Assembly (NCBI GenBank): GCA_022606425.2
Contig: JAHDVF020000010.1
Coordinates: 2,976,001-3,040,000, forward strand
Source: Lepidostoma basale
Taxonomy: Eukaryota > Arthropoda > Insecta > Trichoptera > Lepidostomatidae
Direction: 5' to 3'
Length of the DNA: 64,000 nt
Part shown: in pieces, positions 1-10,590 of the stretch
Position numbering within the stretch: position 1 is the first letter of the stretch
Layout: every line of letters begins with the position of its first letter
The notes under the pieces: generated by a model
Told to the model about the DNA's origin: nothing
Databases searched by the model: none
The model's input: the letters and a program-made list of their open reading frames with translations, nothing else
Translations under genes and position numbers: made by a program

Positions 1-395
1 CCACCGTAGGCGTTGAGACTTACAGAATCTCAATATTGTTTCCTGGCTAATTAGTTCTTCAAGTTCAAGGTTTCTTTTAATTCTGTAAGTCCCATCCTCC
101 AGCGTGGGTCGAAAAAATTTTCTCAGTATTTTCCGTTCAAAAACTGCCAGCCTGCCTTCCTCTCTCTGCGTTAGAGACCATGTCTCACAGCCGTATGTGA
201 CTACCGGTCTTATAATAGTCTTATATATTAAAAGTTTGGTATTCCTGCGGAGTAACTTAGAGCCCAGAAGCTTCTTACACCCATTAAAAGATCCGTTTGC
301 TGCTGAGAGGCGAATATTTAATTCTTCTGCCAGCTTGTTCTTGGAATTGAGGTTCGAGCCCAGATAGGTGAAATGCTGGATCTCTTCGTACATAT
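1..395 (-). mobile_element. LINE (RTE-like) reverse-transcriptase C-terminus, continues off the left edge
   Basis: The minus strand from about 390 reads YEEIQHFTYLGSNLN, then an IRLSAAN segment, LLRRNTKLLIYKTIIRPV, VTYGCETWSLTQ and ERKILR. This is the standard C-terminal domain downstream of the RT palm in RTE-like non-LTR retrotransposons. The frame is open through most of the fragment and reaches base 1. It lies inside the last visible intron of the Spätzle-family gene, next to the donor at 508. The CG-rich run at 430-440 is not part of it. Confidence 0.75.
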
Positions 396-508
396 GTTAT
401 TCTATTTGTATGTTTTGAAGGGGGTGTTGCTCGCGCGCGCTAACCGTATATTTTGTTTTTGTATCTGATACATATGAAAAATTAAAAAGTGTGTAATGTT
501 AAACTTAC

Positions 509-863
509 CTCTGCCACCATTGATTAGCGCTGCGCACCGTCAGAGGCGGGCGGCGCGGAGAGCGGCGGCGGGGGCGGGCGCGGGCGCCGCCCTGGCCGGA
601 GGGGGCGGCTGGAGCGGAGGCCTGGGGGTACGGAGCTGGCGGGGCGCGGCCCGGGCTGTAATACCTGCCTCCATTATTATCGTAATACTCGCCCTGGTGA
701 CCGATATTATTGCGGTGGAAGTCAGGGAACTCGAAGTAAGAGTTGCCTCGCCAGAAGTCCTCGTACTGGCTCAGGTCCAGCGGGCTCCTGAAGGCCCAGG
801 ATCCGTTGGGGGGGAAGGGTTGGTGGTTCTGTTGCCCGCTGGGCGTATAGTACCCCACGTAAC
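509..863 (-). CDS. spz-like: Spätzle-family gene, exon 4 (Gly/Tyr/Pro-rich region with basic processing site)
   Basis: A 355-bp GC-rich exon with acceptor ...GCGCAG at 864 and a perfect donor GTAAGT starting at 508. It starts with GT, which completes the Gly codon begun by the last G of exon 3, then reads YVGYYTPSGQQN and on for 117 codons, ending with two bases (AG) of an Arg codon. The middle is rich in Tyr, Asn, Gly and Phe. The end has an Ala/Pro stretch and an Arg cluster at about residues 258-268 (RARPRRRSPRR), a plausible proprotein-convertase site that would release the C-terminal ligand. The last visible residues are SANQWWQ. The cystine-knot domain is not in the window and should lie beyond the left edge. 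The acceptor has a weak pyrimidine tract, the least certain point of the model. Confidence 0.75.
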
Positions 864-1008
864 CTGCGCCATGGAGTGTGCATCGCATTAGTATTGCATG
901 AGGCCGTAAGACACATTCCACACAGCGATTCGCCTCTTCGGACTAACGCATTCGTTCATCTGTGCTTCAATTTCACGAGTCCTATCTCTTTATAATTAAA
1001 TTACGAAA

Positions 1009-1058
1009 TTTAAACTAACTAACTAACCATCACGCCGTCTCCCCGAAAGGGTAGGTAA
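1009..1058 (-). mobile_element. LINE-B 3' end fragment
   Basis: A short minus-strand copy of the LINE-B 3' terminus: GTTA repeats preceded by the conserved GGCGTGATGG string and a 'cctaccctttcggggagac' stretch. It carries no coding content. Confidence 0.65.
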
Positions 1059-1254
1059 TATTGGTCAAATATAAGATTTGAAGGAGAATGTTACAACATA
1101 TTTATTTACTTCACAAATTCGTTTACACCATGTTAAATGGAGTTTTACTAAATGAATTTTTAATATTGTAATTTATAATATAATAATATTCTGAAGCCAT
1201 TTGTAATTAACGCACATACGTTGTGTTACACTAATATAATGTACGAGTATATAT

Positions 1255-1500
1255 GGAAGTACAATGTTATTTGTATAATGAATACGAATGAAGTCCGTTT
1301 TCTAGACGATTTATAATAATTTATGGGAATGACATGTTTCGCCTTTATAAGACATTATCAAATGCCATTATCAAAAACGAAACGTGTAATTTCAAAAAGA
1401 TGAAACATGTAATTTCCATAAATAATAATATAATAAAACTTCTCGAAAACAGACGTTTTCATTCGTATTAACTAGGAGTTTTACATCATTGTTCACGAAA
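1255..1500. repeat. Foldback repeat (family FB) with opposed hammerhead-like arms
   Basis: The left arm reads from 'aatacgaatgaagtccg' through 'gacatgtttcgcc'; the right arm mirrors it, ending in 'cgttttcattcgtatta'. The same structure recurs at 34560-34720, 42030-42140 (one arm), 47325-47505 and 48635-48760. The flank 'gttttacatcattgtt' is also shared with the copies at 42005 and 47515. No open frame. Confidence 0.6.
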
Positions 1501-2089
1501 CACTATATTCGCTTTTTGAATCCTTGTTAAACAATTGTGTAATTCTTATTTGGTCAACAATTAATTTTATATCAGCGGAATCCATTCCAGGAAATTACGA
1601 TAATAGAAGTTTATAATTGTGAGACGTCTTTAAATCATGGAATAGATTCTTTTCTTTGGATTTTAATCATTATTGTTGGAAAGTAACAGCCGTTGTAAGG
1701 GAAGTATTATCTATTTAAAATTAAGCACACTCTTGGCGGGCGAATCGCAGTCTGTGGGAATGGGCCCCTTTGCACAACATCTTGAAATTGTTTGTATGTT
1801 TAGTATATTCCACCCAATTATATATTATGTGGGGACCACCTCCTGCCACCGGACTGGGAAACAATTCTACAACCTCTCACCAACTTTATATATACACTTT
1901 TTACACAAATAATATTACAATACCAGACATCTCTGAAAATGTTAGTAAATTTCGAAAAGATAAATCCAGTACCTGAAATATATCTATTATACAGTCTTAA
2001 ATTTTTATGTATTTACAGGTTAACAAACAAAATATGCTTTATTTCTATTTTTATTTTTTATACACTTTGTATACATAGCACTTATATTT

Positions 2090-2300
2090 AAAAAAAAATT
2101 ATATATAAACATGTTTATTTTATAACAATCTTTATAACATCTGTCAGATCATGAAAACAACAACAATTTTATAATATTTTTATAAATATGTATCTTTACT
2201 GAAAAAGGACTGTTTGTCCGAAACATGTCTATATAATTAATTTTTTTTGAATTGTATAAAAATAAAAATAGAAATAAACCATCATAACAACACAAATTAT
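2090..2300 (+). repeat. Hammerhead-like repeat (family HH2)
   Basis: A sequence around CTGAAAA, a GGAC/GTCC stem and GAAACATGTC at 2199-2229. A second copy on the minus strand at 47165-47300 shares the flanks, including the 'catctgtcagatcatg' and poly-A/T tracts. No coding potential is evident. Confidence 0.55.
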
Positions 2301-2394
2301 GGCGTATATAGAAGAAATAGAAGAAACTATACATTCTTCATATTTTATTTTGAAATAGATAACGAAAAATATTATTTGTACTTAAATTTAAAAT

Positions 2395-2725
2395 AATCAT
2401 GAAATTAAGGCTTTCTTCGATAGCAGGCAAGACAATGAGACATCGCTTGAGGAACACTAAAATAAAGGAGATATGTGTGGTTGAGGATATTCTAAAATGG
2501 AGCAGACAGCGAAATAGGGACTGGTACGGTCGTGTTCAAAGAATGGACACTACCAGACTCTCCTATATTGCATTGCATAATCAGCCTCATGGGACTCGTC
2601 CTCGTGGAAGACTCTAAAAGATGGAAGGACAGCTGGGAGTCTACTTCACAGGAGGAGCAACACTCTGGAGAATAGACCACATACTCGTAGGTCTACAGCA
2701 AGGAAGAATGAGAATAATAAGTTAT
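2395..2725 (+). mobile_element. LINE-A 3' end fragment
   Basis: Translates as SSIAGKTMRHRLRNTKIKEI, then VVEDILKWSRQRNRDWYG, RVQRMDTTRLSYIALHNQP and PRGRL. This is the C-terminal tail of a non-LTR retrotransposon ORF2, found at nine places in the window. It is broken by a stop after RGRL and by frame changes. The 3' end is A/G-rich (GAA-type), as in the other copies. Confidence 0.7.
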
Positions 2726-2729
2726 AATA

Positions 2730-2960
2730 AATAATTACGGATATTTTTCGTCGTCGACCTTTTTTTGCTCATTCGTGAAAATCGGGCCAGCCGCGACATT
2801 AAATTTTTCTAAATGTGCAAAAAAAAATAGGTCGACAATGAAAAATATCTGTGAAAAACCCTAGAATTCGTTGTGGAGCTATTTTTGCTCATTTGTGAAA
2901 ATCGGATCAAGAATAAGCAAAAAAGTCAACGAATTCAAGATTAGTTTTTCTATTGGCCTA
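2730..2960. repeat. Repeat related to the hAT interior at 56392-56812
   Basis: Contains 'ggatatttttcgtcgtcgac' and its inverted partner, the 'ttgctcattNgtgaaaatcgg' unit twice and 'agaattcgttg'. The same unit set occurs inside 56392-56812 and at 49075-49165. It separates the two LINE-A pieces at 2395-2725 and 3003-3085. No TIRs or duplication visible. Confidence 0.4.
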
Positions 2961-3002
2961 ATTTTGCTCTGTGTTAGCTTCGAAAACTCATTTTATAGTA
3001 TA

Positions 3003-3085
3003 ATGGAAGTCTACCTCACAGGAGGAGAACACTCTGGAGAACAGACCACATAGGTCTAGAACAAGGAATAAGAAGAATAATGAAA
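3003..3085 (+). mobile_element. LINE-A 3' terminus, second piece
   Basis: Matches the last about 80 bases of LINE-A (the 'cctcacaggaggag' and 'cagaccacataggtc' strings) with a GAA-rich tail. This part of the element is therefore duplicated here relative to 2640-2700. Confidence 0.55.
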
Positions 3086-3123
3086 TCAAGGGTAGTGTTT
3101 TTAAAAAATACTTTAATAGAAAA

Positions 3124-3160
3124 AGAAAAACTACAAGACTCATAGTCTTGTAGTTTTTCT
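3124..3160. repeat. Perfect hairpin, 17-bp stem, 3-nt loop
   Basis: The arm AGAAAAACTACAAGACT (3124-3140) and its exact reverse complement (3144-3160) flank the loop CAT. It belongs to no repeat family I see elsewhere. Confidence 0.6.
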
Positions 3161-3479
3161 CTGCGAGATAATTGCATTCAACTCACAAACTTCAAATGTC
3201 TGCATTTAAGAATTCGCAGAATTAAACACTTGTAAATTCCTAATATATTTGCATTTTCTATACAATACAATGCATAATTATACATTGAAAGCACATACTT
3301 CCAAATACTTAAAATTTGTTAATAGACTAGTCAAATTTGATATTCCTTGATCGTATATTTAAGTGTCGTCAAACGCCATGGCAACACTGCGTCTGTCTAA
3401 CAGGCGAGGCGCAGGGACGAAATAGAGATGCATACTCATAAATATAACACAATCAATAGAAGTAGAACTTTATATTTTA

Positions 3480-3600
3480 TACTTTAGTATGAAGCACTTA
3501 ACTTGTGGTGTGGCACTATTAAAATAAATTTACATTTTACACTTTATTTTTGTCAAAACCAACCGGTTTTGCTCCCTCCCGAGCTTCATCGAGTTATACA
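3480..3600 (-). repeat. Hammerhead-like repeat (CGGTTGG family, HH1)
   Basis: On the minus strand 3593-3557 reads CTCGATGA, a GCTC...GAGC-type stem, AAAAC, then CGGTTGG. The flank 'gaagcacttaacttgtggtg' is shared with the copy at 43520. Other copies lie at 8160-8275, 8460-8530, 36145-36190, 40700-40770 and 43600-43740. Confidence 0.6.
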
Positions 3601-3635
3601 ACAAAGTAATAAACTGACTGACAGTTTAAGGATTG

Positions 3636-3888
3636 ATTGTATCTCAATAGAGACGAAGATGCAAATTGTTTTTTGGAAACAGAATATGGTGGTCGAGGCG
3701 TTTACACGACTTTTGACCTGTCATTGGTTGGGTTAAACAATCGCTTTATGTTAACAACATTCCTCATTCCGCCCTTCTTACGACCACCACGTCTGACACA
3801 TTTTTGGAAGTTGTATATATGCTAATATGTTGGAAAACACTTCATATTTTTAGTTCAATCTACACTAGCGCCATCTATTAAGATCAGG
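3636..3888 (+). repeat. Interspersed repeat family K, copy 1
   Basis: About 250 bp running from 'caatagagacgaagatgcaa' to 'ctagcgccatctatt'. Copies 2 and 3, on the other strand, are at 13913-14155 and 30118-30902. All share an internal TA tract, short here. A partly conserved frame (YLNRDEDxNxxETEYG) appears in copies 1 and 3 but has breaks. Class unknown. Confidence 0.6.
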
Positions 3889-4469
3889 TGTAAGCATTAA
3901 GCAAAAAATCTTCATTCAATTGGCTGACAGTTTGTTTTGTCACTCCGACAAAGTTGTATTTTAGTTTTTAATACTACTGTCGCTATCTAATCACTGCTTC
4001 TTTGGCTTTTTGAAATTGATACATTTGTAAGTTTGATTATTTCCTAGCAAGGCAACACAGAACACTCCCATGAAATATAATGAAACTAGAAAACAGATTA
4101 TTTCATTCATATTGTACGTGTATAAATAATATATGTTTTTTTTTTAATTTGAATGAATGGTTAGAGCCTTGGGGGACATACCGTGCTGGAAGGTATGTGT
4201 ACCAGTAAATGCCATGAAACACCATAGATGCATAACATCACCAACACTACCATCTAGTCCGACTCTCTGGCGTCCACGTGTAATATTTATGATCCTGCAA
4301 GCCCCGGGTGTGGCATATTGGACGTACTCGTATGTTGATGTGTCACAACTAACAGAGAGAGGGCGAATGGCGATTTTCGGCGTCACACAACCGGTTACCC
4401 CAGCTTTGGGAAGGAATACCCCTACAGAAAAACCCTAGTCCTCCTAGTAAGGGGGTTGGGCGCTAGGCC

Positions 4470-4670
4470 AACAGAAGGGGGTTCCAAACACACACCCGAG
4501 GCTGTTATAGGGCGCAGCGTCGACCTTTCGTCAGCCTTGCTCGTACACTTTCTAGACCTGTCCCCGTCCATCCGGGACATACATTTAATATACGAGGACA
4601 TACATTTAATATATCGTATATCAATCGCAAGGGGATGCCAGACCACATTCAATCTAATATTTTGTATATA
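4470..4670 (-). mobile_element. Retroposed repeat family T, copy 1
   Basis: Shares 'cccgaggctgttatagg', 'ctttcgtcag', 'gtccatccgggac' and 'ccagaccaca' with copies at 18868-19030 and 25019-25573. The last is a polyA retro-insertion on the minus strand, which sets the orientation. Sequence 4145-4470 may extend the element but has no second copy here. Confidence 0.55.
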
Positions 4671-5584
4671 CAACAGAGAGCGTTACGCCAACAACCTAAA
4701 CTCGCAAAACAACCAACGTTACGAACATATCAAGAAATTCGTTTCTTGGAGGAGGCTAAGACCCCCAAGGGTTGTAGCGCCGGAAAAAAAACACTTTATT
4801 AAATATTTTTACAAAATAAAAAAAATCCACTTCTTGGTTATACCTGTGTAACTTGTCTTTCAAGACCGACGTTTCTAAGATCGTTACAGTCTCCATCTTC
4901 ATGGAAGTTATATCGAAGGGTGCATATAACTACACTGAACATGGAAAAAGCAACGATTCCGTAACGTTAGTCTAGAAAGAGAAGTTACACGGATATACCA
5001 AAGATCCCAAAAAAACATATTGCTACCAACCTTTAAAATGTAAATAATAAATAATTGCATATTCTGCATATTAAATTTAAAAAAAAATCAATTAAAGTTT
5101 CCTATTTTACAACTTGCTATTCTGTTATCTCACTCCTAGGAAATGATTGTTACATTAAAACGGAAAATGATTTTTTATTTTTATTTTATCTTATCTACGA
5201 TCAAATCTTGATCATATTGTAACGACAGAGCACAAAATAGAAAATGCCTTTGAGTAGGTTATATCATAAAATGGCACATAAAGAATAATTCAAAATTAAT
5301 AACTCACTTAGAAACCAGCAATGTTCTTCTAATGACTGTACTTGCGCGGGCTGTTTGTAAAGCTAAACGTGCAATAGGCAATTTTATTTGTGGTACAACC
5401 TATAACTAACTTCTCAATTCTACGTATTATCTAGTTAGATAAAGCAGTTTATAAAGGAAATGTGTTGTTGAGTAATATTACGTAATTTAAACGGTGTATT
5501 TGCGTATTGTATAATACGATATTTATTTGCAACTACTATATAATACGAAATATATCTGTTGGGATACGAGCTACCGTGGAAGAC

Positions 5585-5755
5585 CTGGATAACCCTCAAT
5601 CGACTGCGCACAGTCGTCAGTAGATCCAGGAATATCCAGGAAGATCAAGATATCCCGGCGATATCAGTGTGATTGTCACATTGTCTTTGTTCTGGTGTGG
5701 AATTCACGTGACAATAAAATGTTGATAAATTAGCTACTTATCACATGTCACGAGA
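5585..5755 (+). mobile_element. tRNA-derived SINE-1, degenerate copy
   Basis: The SINE-1 body is clear from 'gtgtgattgtcaca' through 'cacgtgacaataaaatg' to 'cacatgtcacgagaatcaa'. The tRNA-like head is replaced or heavily mutated. Confidence 0.65.
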
Positions 5756-6059
5756 ATCAATATAATAGCTAAAAAAAACTAATTGTTTACAGTAATTGGG
5801 TTCAAAACAACCTGTTGTATACAATAAAAAAATGGCATAGAGCAATTCATGCTGCACATAACGTAGTACCAATGCCGTCTCAAAATCACTGTTTTGGTAA
5901 ACAATTTTCCGTAATGAATTAATCATGGGGCCGATATGATCTGACAGCTGCCAAACATCAAAAATATGTAAAAAAAAATATCGCGATTTTTTCGTAACAA
6001 TTATTAAACATAAACAGTTTTAAAAATGTTATTTGATTAATATTGATGGTATTTTATGT

Positions 6060-6375
6060 ACAAATAGGCAAGATACTGCAAAATTGAAAGCATAGTGAGA
6101 TAGAGTAGGCAGAGAAGACGATTCTGAGGGGATCACATCGAGAGGATGGATCCTGCGAGGATTCCTAAGATGCACGAGACTCCAGAAGGCCGTCGACCAC
6201 CAGGATGACCACCAAAGAGATGGGGAGAAGGTTGGCGTCTTCATCACAAGAAGAGAGGTGATATCCTGCATAAACATATCGCAAGATCTACAATATGAAG
6301 AAGGAAAAGAAGGTTAAAAAGTTATGCCCCGCTTCAACAAGATGAAAGAAGGCTGAAGAAGAAGAATAATATACC
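6060..6375 (+). mobile_element. LINE-A 3' end fragment
   Basis: Shows the subfamily string 'gagtaggcagagaagacg', a RMDPARIPK-like segment and a 'gaccaccaaagagatggg' segment, ending in GAAGAA-rich DNA. Related to 33665-33995 and 38015-38320. Several frame breaks. Confidence 0.65.
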
Positions 6376-6463
6376 ACTATATACAATATAATACAGAACG
6401 AAACAGGGGCAAGGTGAGTTGAAGACGAAAACGGCGCTATACAAATAAGCCTAATTATTTCTA

Positions 6464-6685
6464 CTAGTTGCAACCCGTGAAATATTCACGGAAGTAAAAC
6501 AAAGTAAGTTTCATGGTTTAATGTCTAATAATCAGAACAAAAATTAAAATAATCCAGAAACGTTCTCTGGCATGCTCATCGTGTGCATTTTGAATTAATT
6601 TCGCATAGAATCTAAGTATTTCTCTGTCGCTGTCTCGTATTTAAAATATTATTGTATTCTTTCTTTGATGACATGCGGGTTTTAG
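6464..6685 (-). mobile_element. Helitron-like 3' end (family N), copy 1
   Basis: On the minus strand the sequence ends with the hairpin CCGTGAATATTTCACGG, then GTTGCAA and CTAG followed by T. This fits a Helitron 3' terminus (hairpin near a CTRR end, T flank). Copy 2 at 32386-32690 shares about 200 bp but ends in CTAT. No helicase coding is visible. Confidence 0.5.
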
Positions 6686-7214
6686 CCAATTTATATTATG
6701 ATTATAAATTTTGCCCTGAATCCTTCCCTGACGAGCGAACCAATTCGGTGTTATGTGGACCATGACTTGTGTCTCGATTGCCTAATTTTTTTCCGTTTCA
6801 TACGAGACGTGAATATAATCATGTACATACTATGAGAAATACAATACAAGCATGATCTTTAGCATCAGCCGCGGTGTTGCGTTGCGGGCCAGTTATGTCT
6901 TGGAAGGTAATCTCTTCGGCCTTCTACGCTCATCGCTCATTCCGATACGGTAATCACTAAATCTTCTATCTACATACATTATGCTCACAAAAATGCATAT
7001 TCAACTGGCGTGCCTTACGCGGACGGTGTGCTAAAGTCTGTAATAATAATCGTACATACGTGCGTAGCTATAAATACGAGTATAAGGTGTCTAAAAGAAC
7101 TTTTATATTTTGTGGATCGATTAAAAAAAATAAGCCATTTATCGAAAAAATGTTTATTAATTATTAAAGAACACAATTTGGGTATTTATTTATTAAAATT
7201 TATATCGTAAAAAT

Positions 7215-7565
7215 GTAAACTCTCGCTTTCGTGGCACTCATTTTGTCGAACAGTAAAATTTCTTATGACGGCTCGGCGGTACCCTCCGTGATGGCTACCA
7301 TATGGCTACTATTTCGTGACGAATATTTTCTTTCAAATGCACCAAGGAAATCAGTTTTTTTTTAGCATTAACTTTAGATTTGAGATTACCCCAAAGGGAA
7401 AAGTCCATAGGGGTTAAATTAAATTAAAAAAAGGGGGCTATTTACGTCCCCTCTCCGAGAGATCATTTTGCCACGGATAATTTTACGAACTCGTGGCAGA
7501 GACGTATTGGACTATGTGACGCTACTCCTTCATGCTGGAAACATATTCTTTGGTTATATAATCTG
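7215..7565 (-). pseudogene. Tc1/mariner-like DDE transposase remnant (C-terminal half)
   Basis: The minus strand gives GVASHSPIRLCHEF, then KMISRRGDVN, FNLTPMDFSLWGNLKSKVNA and LKENIRHEIVAIW. This matches the block of Tc1/mariner-type transposases running from DGATSHTA to PDLTPxDFFLWG, with the Asp of PMDF as the third catalytic residue. The frame is interrupted: the 'PRSPD' portion is replaced by a T-rich insertion near 7425-7435, and stops follow. No terminal repeats found. Confidence 0.7.
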
Positions 7566-8159
7566 GAAAGTTTTGCAATTTAGGTACTTAGAAGTCGCCT
7601 AACATATCCACATAACGCTCTGAATTCGAACATAAACATTATTTTGAGACACCTTTTATATTATTTCGTTTCGACGCTCTTCCCAAAAGATTTCTAATTG
7701 CTTATTGTTACAATAATAATTATATAAAACTAAGTATGTAAAAAAGGTTTTGAAACTATGCCTAGACTACCGCCCGTAAATCTTACTCTAATGCCTCAAA
7801 CTTCTAGATCATACATCTTGTACGTGAGTTGGTATGTGCAGTAAACTCCCACTAATCTGGCATTCGGCAGTTTGGGACTTTCAATAATCCGGCATCGCCT
7901 GTCTATTGAAGCTTAAAGAAAAATCACATTAAAAAATACATCAGGTATTACTTTTTAAAGTGAATAAAATGATTGATAATAAATATAATAAGTACAGTTC
8001 AGGTGAAGCAATAAAGTTTTTTCGTTTCTCTGCAGAAAGATTTGCGTACTTTTTAAAATCCATTTTGATGTAGACAGAGATGAAACTATTGAAAATATAA
8101 TTTAAAATAACATTAACACACTTTTAACAGTTTTTACATCACTCTATTTTTATTTTTTG

Positions 8160-8275
8160 TTGATAAAACCAACCGGTTTCGCTCCCGCCGGAGCTTCACC
8201 AGGGTAACAAAGTCACTGTCTTGAAGCGAAGCTCCAGCGAGAGCGAAATCGGTTGGTTTTAACAGAAAAATAAAT
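8160..8275. repeat. Inverted pair of hammerhead-like motifs (HH1)
   Basis: A minus-strand motif (8202-8167: CTGGTGA, GCTCC/GGAGC stem, GAAAC, CGGTTGG) is followed by a plus-strand motif (about 8219-8258, GCTCC...GAGC, GAAAT, CGGTTGG). Outside both, 'tgttaa'-type strings could form stem I. The cores are separated by about 16 bases. Confidence 0.6.
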
Positions 8276-8314
8276 GAAGTGATGTGAAAACTATTCAGTG
8301 TGTAAATATTATGT

Positions 8315-8420
8315 TTAACCACTTCAATACCGTAAGGCCCCTGGGCCGCTACGTAGGCGCACCATCAATACCGTAAGGCCACTTTGCATTAAAAATGATT
8401 CCAGTAGGAATTTTAACGAT
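8315..8420 (+). mobile_element. piggyBac-like terminus (family M), copy 1
   Basis: Begins TTAACCACTTCAATACCGTA and contains 'accgtaaggcc' twice. An inverted partner at 55968-56070 ends in GGTTAA and shares 'attcctactggaatcatttt'. TTAA is the piggyBac target and end sequence. Confidence 0.45.
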
Positions 8421-8459
8421 TTTAATAATGCTACATCACAAATTACGTGTTTAAAGAGA

Positions 8460-8530
8460 GTTTCTTTTGTAATCGTGACGAAGCTCCGGAGGGAATGAAA
8501 CCGGTTGGTTTAAACAAAAAAAGTGGTGTA
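8460..8530 (+). repeat. Hammerhead-like repeat (HH1)
   Basis: 'gtgacga' at 8475, a GCTCC stem, GAAAC and CGGTTGGTT. Flanking TTTTGT and ACAAAA could pair as stem I. Downstream 'gtggtgtaaaatctaataa' is shared with the copy at 43740. Confidence 0.6.
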
Positions 8531-9066
8531 AAATCTAATAAAAGTAGGTTAATATTATTTTTGACACATCAACGATTAAGTGCTTTATACGAAAGTATAC
8601 AAATGTAATCATTAGTCAACTGCCCTAATGGTTCTGTCGGTTTCTCGCACTATGTTCCCACCTGATTTTAGATGGCGCTCGGTAATCCCGAACGTGCCAG
8701 ATTAGTGAGAGTGCACTGTACTTGGCAATGTAGAAATCTGCATAATAAGATGCACAAACCTCCGAAGGTAACTCCAATATAATGTCCCGGCAAACAGAAT
8801 ACTTATTTTGCCACCACTGAGGTTGAAAATACATTTAAATTTAAATAACATGTTGACGTGATGGAAAGATGTGATTTGTTCGTTGCGTGATTGGAATCTT
8901 GGAGTACAGTTGTTATTTTTGTACATATTTCGTATGGAAATCTCGTCTTCACCTCTTGAAGGCTGATCAATTAATGGAATCCGCCAATTGGAGGCAAACG
9001 TTCATTTGCGAAGGTGGTAAATGTTTTAATACCATTAATACGTGGAATCGTGTGGTCAATTAAATA

Positions 9067-9135
9067 TATTGCCGACCTTCGTGGCCGAGTGGCTAGTACT
9101 ATAACAGCTGCCACTTCCCGGCGATGGCAGCGTTA
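9067..9135 (+). mobile_element. SINE-1 head fragment
   Basis: 'gaccttcgtggccgagtgg' (box A region) and 'cccggcgatggcag' are recognisable. The tail is missing and LINE sequence follows directly. Confidence 0.55.
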
Positions 9136-9139
9136 TTTG

Positions 9140-9585
9140 GTCCATATTGCTTTACGGAGTGGAGACCTGGACCCTCAAAGTGAACAAACACATTGAACCG
9201 TATAGAACAATTTGAAATGTGGCTCCATCGCAGAATGTTGCGGATCCCATGGACTGATATGGTCACCAACAAAGAGGTGTAACATAGCCAGAGTAGAAAA
9301 ATAATTGTTGTCTAATATAAAGACTAAAAATATGTCATATTTGGGACACATACCCCGCAACGAGAAATACTGTCTGCTACACCTCATCATTAAAGGGAAG
9401 ATCGAGGGAAGGCGCTGTGTGGAGAGACCCCAGATTTTCTGTCTGGGGAACTTCAAAGAGTGGACCGTATTTGGATGATGGGGGAGTTGTTCCGGGTGAC
9501 ACAGGACAGAGAGGCCTACGCCAGAGTTATAGCCGACGTCGGGGGGACTTGACATTGCACATCGAGAAGAAGAAGAAGATTGTAG
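9140..9585 (+). mobile_element. LINE (RTE-like) C-terminal fragment
   Basis: Plus-strand pieces read YGVETWTLK, MWLHRRMLRIPWTDMV, LGHIPRNEKYCLLHLIIKGK and DREAYARVIADVG, ending in a GAAGAAGAAG tail. This is a typical RTE-like ORF2 C-terminus, with stops and at least one inserted AT stretch at about 9285-9330. Confidence 0.7.
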
Positions 9586-9599
9586 TGTGATTGATAATG

Positions 9600-10590
9600 T
9601 GATTTAAAATGTGAATTCTTCTTCTTTTTGTCCTGTCCTGAACCTTCTCCACCCGACTCTATCGCATGCCTGATGCCTAACATCATCCCAAGTGAGGTCT
9701 GTTACTTTAACCTCGTCCTGCAGGGCTCTTCTCCAGGTGGCTCTAGGTCTGCCTCGCTTCCTCTTTCCCCCCAAAGGGGACCAGTCCAGTGCGCCCTGAG
9801 CGATGCAGGCTGGGTTCCGTTTCAGAGTGTGACTGATCCACTGATATTTGCGTCTAGCGACTTGTTCTCCAATTGGCTTTTCGCCTGCCATGGTCCAGAG
9901 AACGGCATTTGATACTTTTTGGGGCCAACAGATCATGATATTGAGCGAAGGCACCTATTTATAAACACCTGGAGTTTTCCAATAACGTCCGCGGTAGATT
10001 TCCAAGCCGTACAGCAGTACGCTTTTAACGCTACTGCTGAATATTTGGAGTTTGAGCTTTCTCGAAATGATACTGGAACGCTATACAAAGCGAAGCATTG
10101 CGAAAGCTCCCCTTGCCTTGTTTAGTCTGCTGGCTACATATTCCTCCGTACCTCCCGAGCCTGCTATCATACAACTGAGGTAGCAAAAACTGGTCATGGT
10201 CACAAGGGGCAAGATTAGGGTGGAGTTATTTGTGGACACTAGTAGGTCTACTGTCTTGGACATGTTAAATTTGAGACCTACTTTTGCCGCTTCCTCGTGA
10301 AGTCTACCCAGCTTTTGGTCTGCATCCACCCGGTTTATCGAAAGCAAACAGAGGTTATCAGCATATTCTAGATCCTCCAACTGGGTATCACATATCCACG
10401 GAATGCCACGAGGACTGTCGAAAGAACGGCGCAACACATCCTCCAGCACCACTATGAAGAGTAGGGGGTATAGTAGACATCCTTGTCGCACTCCCACACT
10501 TAGTTTGATGGTCTCAGAAAGTTTGCCCAGGTGTACTACGCGACAAGAACAACCGTCATACATTGCCCTGGTGATATTGTACTCGTAGTT
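9600..10590 (-). mobile_element. LINE-E: RT palm to 3' end, inactivated
   Basis: Two open segments on the minus strand belong to one element. The upstream one (10563-10081) has LSVGVRQGCLLYPLLF and, at residues 67-70, YADN in place of the YADD catalytic box, then NMSKT and FCYLSCMI. The downstream one (9954-9604) has RKYQWISHTLKRNPACIAQG, LDWSPLGGKRKRGRPRATWR and DLTWDDVRHQACDR. The break between them is a frame change. Two further copies, starting at one shared 5' point, lie at 35370-35765 and 52022-52405. The changed second Asp alone would abolish RT activity. Confidence 0.8.

Larger units (their letters stand above)
7849..8718. mobile_element. Candidate DNA transposon with pogo/Tigger-like ends
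   Basis: The left end CAGTAAACTCCCACTAATC (7849) and the inverted right end CAGTGCACTCTCACTAATC (8718) match at 16 of 19 bases, and both continue as TGGCA. CAGT-initial ends with an ATCTGGC/ATCCGGC core recall pogo-type elements. A TA follows the right end but not the left. The interior carries no transposase and contains the hammerhead-like copies and the piggyBac-like end listed here, so it is composite. Confidence 0.4.

Noticed and set aside
496..891. Plus-strand 131-codon open frame
   Set aside because: Antisense shadow of exon 4 of the Spätzle-family gene.
9604..10563. Single intact gene on the minus strand
   Set aside because: Frame change between the two parts, YADN active site and truncated relatives show an inactive LINE.
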